DNA from: Crystallibacter degradans
GTDB lineage: Bacteria; Actinomycetota; Actinomycetes; Actinomycetales; Micrococcaceae
DNA: 48,693 bases
Direction of reading: 5' to 3'
Assembly (NCBI RefSeq): GCF_012952295.1
Contig: NZ_JABBCH010000013.1
Coordinates: 1 to 48,693 of the forward strand
Below the pieces are notes generated by a model. That model was not told the DNA's origin. It did not search any database and was given only the letters and a program-made list of their open reading frames with translations. Position numbers and translations under genes: made by a program. Shown piece after piece: positions 43,804 to 48,693 of this stretch. How positions within the stretch are numbered: the first letter of the stretch is position 1; each line of letters opens with the position of its first letter.

Positions 43804-43851
43804 CCCACCCGCGGCCACATGAATCTGCGGCAGAAAGGAGCGCCTGTATAG

Positions 43852-45111
43852 ATGTTCCGTTCGCTGCAGTTCTTCAACTACCGCATCTGGTTTGTGGGGG
43901 CGATCGTCTCCAACATCGGCACCTGGATGCAGCGGACCGCTCAGGACTGGCTGGTTTACGACATCCTGACCAAGCAGGACGCTGCAGCCATGGGCATCGT
44001 CATGGCGCTCCAGCTTGGCCCGCAGTTGCTCATGGCACCGTGGTCGGGACTGATCGCGGACAGCTTCAACCGGCGCCACCTGCTCATGATCACCCAGGTT
44101 TCCATGGCGCTGCTGGGCCTCGGGCTGGGTCTCATGGTGATCACAGGCGTTGTGGAGCTCTGGCACGTCTACGCCTTCGCCCTGGCCTTGGGCATGGTGT
44201 CCTCCGTGGACGCCCCGGCCCGGCAGACCTTTGTCTCGGAGCTCGTGCGCGATGAATTCCTGCCCAACGCCGTCGCGCTGAACAGCACCTCCTTCAACCT
44301 AGCCCGCATGGTGGGACCGGCCGTCTCGGGCGTGCTCACGGTCGCCGTCGGACCTGGTTGGGTTTTCCTCATCAACGCGGCCACGTTCGGGGCGATGATC
44401 GCAGCTCTGCTGGTGATCCGCGGCAGCGAATTGCGCCCGCTGCCCAAGGCAGGCAAAGGCAAGGGCAGAATCCGCGAGGGATTCCGCTATGTGCGCCGCC
44501 GGCCGGACCTGATGATCGTCATGACGGCGATCTTCATTATCGGAACCTTCGGGCTGAACTTCGCCATCTATATTGCGGCCATGGCCCGGACCGAATTCGG
44601 CGGGCACGCCGGCGACTTTGGCTTGCTGTCGTCCGTCATGGCCATCGGCTCGGTCATGGGATCGCTGCTCGCCGCACGCCGTGACCGGCCCCGGCTGCGG
44701 TTCATTTTCGGGGCCGCGGCAGCCTTCGCGGTCTCCTGCACAGCAGCAGCCCTGGCGCCTAACACCTGGTTGTTCGGCCTGGCCCTCGTGCCCATCGGGG
44801 TCTCAGCGCTGACCATCATGACCAGCGCGAACGCCTACGTGCAGACCAATACGGACCAAGTGATGCGTGGACGCGTGATGGCCTTGTACATGGCAATCTT
44901 CATGGGCGGAACCCCGATCGGCGCGCCCATCGTCGGCGCCGTGACCGATGCGTTCGGGCCACGATGGGGCCTGGGCGTGGGCGCGCTTGCCGGGCTGGCC
45001 GCGGCGCTGGTGGGCTTCATCTGGGCATGGCGCGCCAAGCAGATGCGTTTCCAGTACGACCGCACTGCCAAACGGAAGCTGCGCATTACTTATCTGCAGC
45101 AACGGCCGTAG
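43852..45111 (+). CDS. MFS exporter (MFS_3/EntS-like)
   Basis: A 419-residue, 12-TM major facilitator. It starts with the MFS_3 hallmark NYRIWFVGAIVSNIGTWMQRTAQDWLV, has loop 2-3 SGLIADSFNRRHLL, and the pair DAPARQTFVSELV and NSTSFNLARMVGPAVSG. These exporters handle small molecules such as siderophores or drugs; the cargo is not evident. AAAGGAG lies 11 bases before the ATG. The gene is probably the last of the cold-shock/DUF3027 operon and ends before a strong hairpin shared with convergent serC. Confidence 0.88.
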   Translation: MFRSLQFFNYRIWFVGAIVSNIGTWMQRTAQDWLVYDILTKQDAAAMGIVMALQLGPQLLMAPWSGLIADSFNRRHLLMITQVSMALLGLGLGLMVITGVVELWHVYAFALALGMVSSVDAPARQTFVSELVRDEFLPNAVALNSTSFNLARMVGPAVSGVLTVAVGPGWVFLINAATFGAMIAALLVIRGSELRPLPKAGKGKGRIREGFRYVRRRPDLMIVMTAIFIIGTFGLNFAIYIAAMARTEFGGHAGDFGLLSSVMAIGSVMGSLLAARRDRPRLRFIFGAAAAFAVSCTAAALAPNTWLFGLALVPIGVSALTIMTSANAYVQTNTDQVMRGRVMALYMAIFMGGTPIGAPIVGAVTDAFGPRWGLGVGALAGLAAALVGFIWAWRAKQMRFQYDRTAKRKLRITYLQQRP

Positions 45112-45170
45112 GCTGCCGGAGCCGTGGCGCGGGCTGGGTCTACCCGGCCCGGAGCATGCAGCACCGCACA

Positions 45171-45210
45171 AACAAGGAGGCACCCTGGAAAACCAGGGTG
45201 CCTCCTTGTT
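45171..45210. terminator. Bidirectional terminator between MFS gene and serC
   Basis: A perfect 18-bp stem (45171-45188 with 45193-45210) closes the loop AAAA; it would end transcription from both convergent genes, with T runs (TTGTTGC) on the plus side and AACAAG on the other. Confidence 0.9.
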
Positions 45211-45237
45211 GCAGTTGGCGGTTGCAGTTGGCGGGAG

Positions 45238-46392
<1,155 letters not shown>

Positions 46393-46653
46393 TTACGGTG
46401 ATCTTTAGACAGTTCGCCATTGAACCTCCACACATTCTGTCGCAGGCATCCGGCTGTCCGATAGTTGAGACGCGCATATTTCGCATAATGGACGTGTGAC
46501 GCTGCGCGTTCCGTACTCTGTCGTGTGTCTGGTGCAAACACGGGGATTATCGGGCCCTGCGGCAAACAAGATAACCTTAGTTGGGGGACCACGACGCCGG
46601 TGCGTCGGCTTTCGGATCTATCCCGCCACCTGCGCTGAGGAGCAAGAATTCCA

Positions 46654-47370
46654 GTGACTGATCTCATCGACACAACCGAGATGTACCTTCGGACCATTCT
46701 CGAGCTGGAAGAAGAGAACATCGTTGCCCTGCGGGCCCGCATTGCGGAGCGCCTGCGCCATTCCGGACCTACCGTTTCCCAGACCGTGGGACGGATGGAG
46801 CGTGACGGTCTGGTTGTTGTCTCCGGCGACCGGCACCTGGAACTTACGGAGAATGGCCGGCGCCGCGCCACCGAGGTGATGCGCAAGCACCGGCTGGCCG
46901 AACGCCTCCTGGCAGACGTCATCGGTCTGGACTGGGCTTATGTCCACGACGAAGCGTGCCGGTGGGAGCATGTGATGAGCGAGCGTGTGGAGCAGCGCCT
47001 CTATGAACTGCTGGGCAGACCTACTGTGTCGCCTTACGGGAATCCCATCCCGGGACTCGAGGCCCTCGGTGGACAGCCGGCCGAGCAGTTCATCAACGGT
47101 GTTGTTAACCTCACAGAAGCGATGCGAACATACCAGGCGTCGGACACCGTGACCATTATCCGGCTGGCCGAGCCGATCCAGGTGGAGCCGGAGCTGCTTC
47201 TGCAGCTTGACGAGGGAGGCCTGAAACCCGGGGCCAAGCTGCAGCTGGAGACCGTTGGCGAATACATTTCAGTACGTGTCCCAGGCATCGAGGGCGCCCT
47301 CGAGCTGCCGCCGGAGGTGGCTGGCCACATCTTTGTGGCGTTCGATTCCGTCCCAGCTGGAAACGCTTAA
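46654..47370 (+). CDS. dtxR: DtxR/IdeR-family iron-dependent repressor
   Basis: A 238-residue metalloregulator that represses iron-uptake genes when Fe2+ is plentiful. The winged helix (LRARIAERLRHSGPTVSQTVGRMERDGLV) is nearly that of mycobacterial IdeR. The metal ligands M10, H79, E83, H98, C102, E105 and H106 stand at exactly the IdeR/DtxR positions. A C-terminal SH3-like domain (LKPGAKLQLETVGEYISVRVPG) completes it. GTG 46654 follows GAGGAG. The half-site-like TAAGGTTATC on the minus strand (46578-46569) in its promoter region could point to self-control, but only half of the 19-bp box is present. It lies upstream of the M23 peptidase gene and its riboswitch. Confidence 0.95.
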   Translation: MTDLIDTTEMYLRTILELEEENIVALRARIAERLRHSGPTVSQTVGRMERDGLVVVSGDRHLELTENGRRRATEVMRKHRLAERLLADVIGLDWAYVHDEACRWEHVMSERVEQRLYELLGRPTVSPYGNPIPGLEALGGQPAEQFINGVVNLTEAMRTYQASDTVTIIRLAEPIQVEPELLLQLDEGGLKPGAKLQLETVGEYISVRVPGIEGALELPPEVAGHIFVAFDSVPAGNA

Positions 47371-47390
47371 CCGGATTGTCCACAGGGTGG

Positions 47391-47429
47391 ATAACCGAAT
47401 TATCACTCTGAAGGGTTTCCCTTTATAGT
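47391..47429 (+). promoter_or_regulatory. Promoter with direct repeat, upstream of riboswitch 1
   Basis: The -10 is TATAGT (47424-47429). At the -35 position there is no TTGACA; instead ATAAC (47391-47395), a 6-base gap and ATCAC (47402-47406) form a direct repeat with 11-bp period, of nTnAC-n6-nTnAC type. The same arrangement recurs at 48492-48529. Confidence 0.55.
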
Positions 47430-47454
47430 TGTTGCTTGACGCCGATGCATTGGC

Positions 47455-47657
47455 GTTACCTGATCCGTAGCCGAACCCTGTCAGCGGATCAGAGACCCGC
47501 ATTGACAGGGGCGGAGGACCCACCATCGGCAGCCCACCCAGCTGCCTAGGGGTGAAGCCACGCTTGATGTCGGTACCAGCTGCTTATTGCGCTGATGCCG
47601 CACGTCTTGTGGCCGAGTTATCTCTTACTCGAATCCGACAGCTAACTTCGCAGGCTT
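47455..47657 (+). promoter_or_regulatory. c-di-AMP riboswitch (ydaO-yuaA)
   Basis: The leader before the M23 peptidase gene carries ydaO-yuaA core elements in order: CCTGATCCGTAGCCGAACCC and TGTCAGCGGATCAG near the start, GGGGCGGAGGACCCACCA, CTAGGGGTGAAGCCACG, and the highly characteristic 3' end CGAATCCGACAGCTAACTTC. This class senses cyclic di-AMP and in actinobacteria mostly precedes cell-wall hydrolase genes. No transcription terminator is obvious between it and the ribosome site GGAGAGGGAAG. Confidence 0.92.
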
Positions 47658-47675
47658 ATAGGAGAGGGAAGACTT

Positions 47676-48473
47676 TTGTCAGAACAAAGAGCCACGGGAC
47701 GGCGTCGTTCGGCCGCCCCGGCAGGTAGGTCGCGGCCGCGTTCAGGAAGTACCGGCCGTCGACGCGCCGAAGCTGCTCCGTCGCCCGCTGCTGCAGTGGT
47801 CCGCGGTGCAGGCCACAAGGCCGCCATCGTGGCAACCGCCTCCGGCATGGCACTTACGGTCCTGCTGCCCACCACTGCAGGTGCCTCAGCGTCCGGCGAA
47901 CCGGCCGTTGATGCGGCAGCGGCCGAAGTCGCTGCCGTGGCTGCGGCGCCCGTAACCGCGGCAGCGGAAGTTGATCTGCACTTTCAGCGTGCCGGCCTGA
48001 CGAGCAATTTCGATCCGGACACCAAGCTCGAACAGGTCATGGTGGCATCCGGCAGCGATGCCAAGGCCGTCAGCAGTGAGGGCACCCTGTCCCAGCCGAT
48101 GGACATGGAGAGCATGAAGATGACCTCCCCGTTCGGTATGCGGGTTAATCCCGTGACCGGATATGCCGGTGAAATGCATACCGGCCAGGACTACGGCGCA
48201 GCCTGCGGCTCGCCGGTGTACTCCGCCGCCGGCGGCACGGTTAAGGAAGCCGGTTGGTTCGGCGGCTACGGCAACCGCGTAGTGGTGGACCACGGCAACG
48301 GCCTGGAGACCACCTACAACCACCTGACAAGCATCAGCGCCAAGATCGGCGACACCGTCAGCCGTGGGGATTTGTTGGCCCAAAGCGGTACGACCGGTAA
48401 TTCCACCGGCTGTCACCTCCACTTTGAGGTAGTTGTCAATGGCGACATGGTCGACCCCAAGGGCTGGCTGTAA
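47676..48473 (+). CDS. M23-family metallopeptidase (peptidoglycan hydrolase)
   Basis: A 265-residue secreted wall hydrolase. Residues 1-50 are Arg/Ala-rich, then a hydrophobic signal segment (AAIVATASGMALTVLLPTTAG, ~49-69) with Ala-x-Ala cleavage context, an Ala-rich linker, and an M23 (LytM-type) domain from ~150. Zn ligands: H168 and D172 (MHTGQDYG) and H249 in GCHLHFEVV, with H216 also conserved. It would cut peptide cross-bridges of peptidoglycan. The start is TTG 47676, with GGAGAGGGAAG upstream; the long basic head before the signal is common in actinobacteria. Control is by a c-di-AMP riboswitch directly upstream. Confidence 0.92.
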   Translation: MSEQRATGRRRSAAPAGRSRPRSGSTGRRRAEAAPSPAAAVVRGAGHKAAIVATASGMALTVLLPTTAGASASGEPAVDAAAAEVAAVAAAPVTAAAEVDLHFQRAGLTSNFDPDTKLEQVMVASGSDAKAVSSEGTLSQPMDMESMKMTSPFGMRVNPVTGYAGEMHTGQDYGAACGSPVYSAAGGTVKEAGWFGGYGNRVVVDHGNGLETTYNHLTSISAKIGDTVSRGDLLAQSGTTGNSTGCHLHFEVVVNGDMVDPKGWL

Positions 48474-48491
48474 CCAAAGGCACACCATTCC

Positions 48492-48529
48492 GTGACCGGA
48501 ATGTGACTTGGACGATGAAACGTTATAGT
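48492..48529 (+). promoter_or_regulatory. Promoter with GTGAC direct repeat, upstream of riboswitch 2
   Basis: GTGAC (48492-48496), a 6-base gap and GTGAC (48503-48507) form a perfect direct repeat at the -35 position of a TATAGT -10 (48524-48529). The pattern GTnAC-n6-GTnAC is the known type for MtrA/AfsQ1-class response regulators. Confidence 0.6.
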
Positions 48530-48552
48530 GTCGAACCCGTGCCGAAAACCGA

Positions 48553-48693
48553 TAGAGGTTTGGCACCTCCGGGTGGATTGCCTAGCTCTGCCACTTCCCG
48601 GGGTCCGTTCGCAACGATTTCGCATGGCAGAGGCGGGGGAACCAACTTCCGGGCTTCTTAGGAGGCCCTTGGGGTTAAGTTGTGGATGTTCTT
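48553..48693 (+). promoter_or_regulatory. Second c-di-AMP riboswitch (ydaO-yuaA), cut by window end
   Basis: After the promoter come ydaO-type segments: CTTCCCGGGGTCCGTTCGC, GGCGGGGGAACCAAC and TTGGGGTTAAG, matching the conserved GGGGAACC and GGGGUGAAU cores. The 3' core and the controlled gene lie outside the window; a further wall-hydrolase gene (NlpC/P60 or Rpf type) is expected. Confidence 0.8.

Overview
The window is a chromosomal stretch from a high-GC Gram-positive actinobacterium, most likely a member of the Micrococcaceae (Arthrobacter sensu lato). This is inferred from an IdeR/DtxR-type regulator with every metal ligand at the canonical position, the actinobacterial form of SerC, DUF3027, DUF3263, LytR_C and WXG100 proteins, a bacterial XPB helicase with its helicase-associated partner, and c-di-AMP riboswitches in front of cell-wall hydrolase genes. 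Several neighbour pairs (DUF3263/LytR_C upstream of groEL, the XPB pair, DUF3027/serC) recall arrangements in mycobacteria. I see no transposase, integrase, prophage or CRISPR array; the window reads as a core or stable accessory chromosome.

Layout. 1-120: 3' end of a 5S rRNA gene and its terminator, so an rRNA operon ends here. 167-2770: an SRPBCC protein, an FAD-linked 2-hydroxyacid oxidase and a methyltransferase. 2847-7841 (minus): otsA and otsB (trehalose synthesis), an MsmK/UgpC-type sugar-importer ATPase and a DUF4032 kinase-like protein. 8038-9140: a membrane-anchored DsbA-like protein and tRNA-Thr(TGT). 9307-14486: a membrane protein, a secreted CAP/SCP protein with FG-GAP-like repeats, a very acidic 48-residue protein, a flavin-reductase-like protein, a voltage-sensor-bearing channel without a K+ filter, and a lipoprotein HtrA-type protease.

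15617-20844 is a quinate/shikimate catabolic locus: an IclR activator/repressor, a 3-dehydroshikimate dehydratase fused to an HPPD-like domain, an NAD-type shikimate/quinate dehydrogenase and a divergent MHS-type transporter. Two 26-bp three-half-site operators lie in the divergent intergenic region and link the locus to PcaU/PobR-type control. The dehydrogenase and dehydratase together would convert shikimate to protocatechuate.

20984-29428: a luciferase-like oxidoreductase, a lipase maturation factor homologue, an isoprenylcysteine methyltransferase-like protein, a ThrE-type exporter, a siderophore-interacting reductase with a possible DtxR-type box, ung, DUF3263, LytR_C and cspA. 29476-34442: a TM2 protein, groEL without groES under a double CIRCE, a DUF4031-HD protein, an RNase HI with a C-terminal NTF2-like domain, and a lone WXG100 protein. 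34626-42465 (minus): a PhoP-like two-component pair, a methyltransferase, XPB helicase and its partner, and a small membrane protein. 42665-46371: a long cold-shock protein, DUF3027, an MFS exporter and serC.

46654-48693: dtxR/ideR, then an M23 peptidase gene behind a c-di-AMP riboswitch, then a second riboswitch cut by the window end. Both riboswitch promoters share a TATAGT -10 and have a GTnAC-n6-GTnAC-like direct repeat in place of a -35 box, which suggests response-regulator activation (MtrA-type) stacked on c-di-AMP control. Functions are assigned from residues and motifs read directly; no database search was run.
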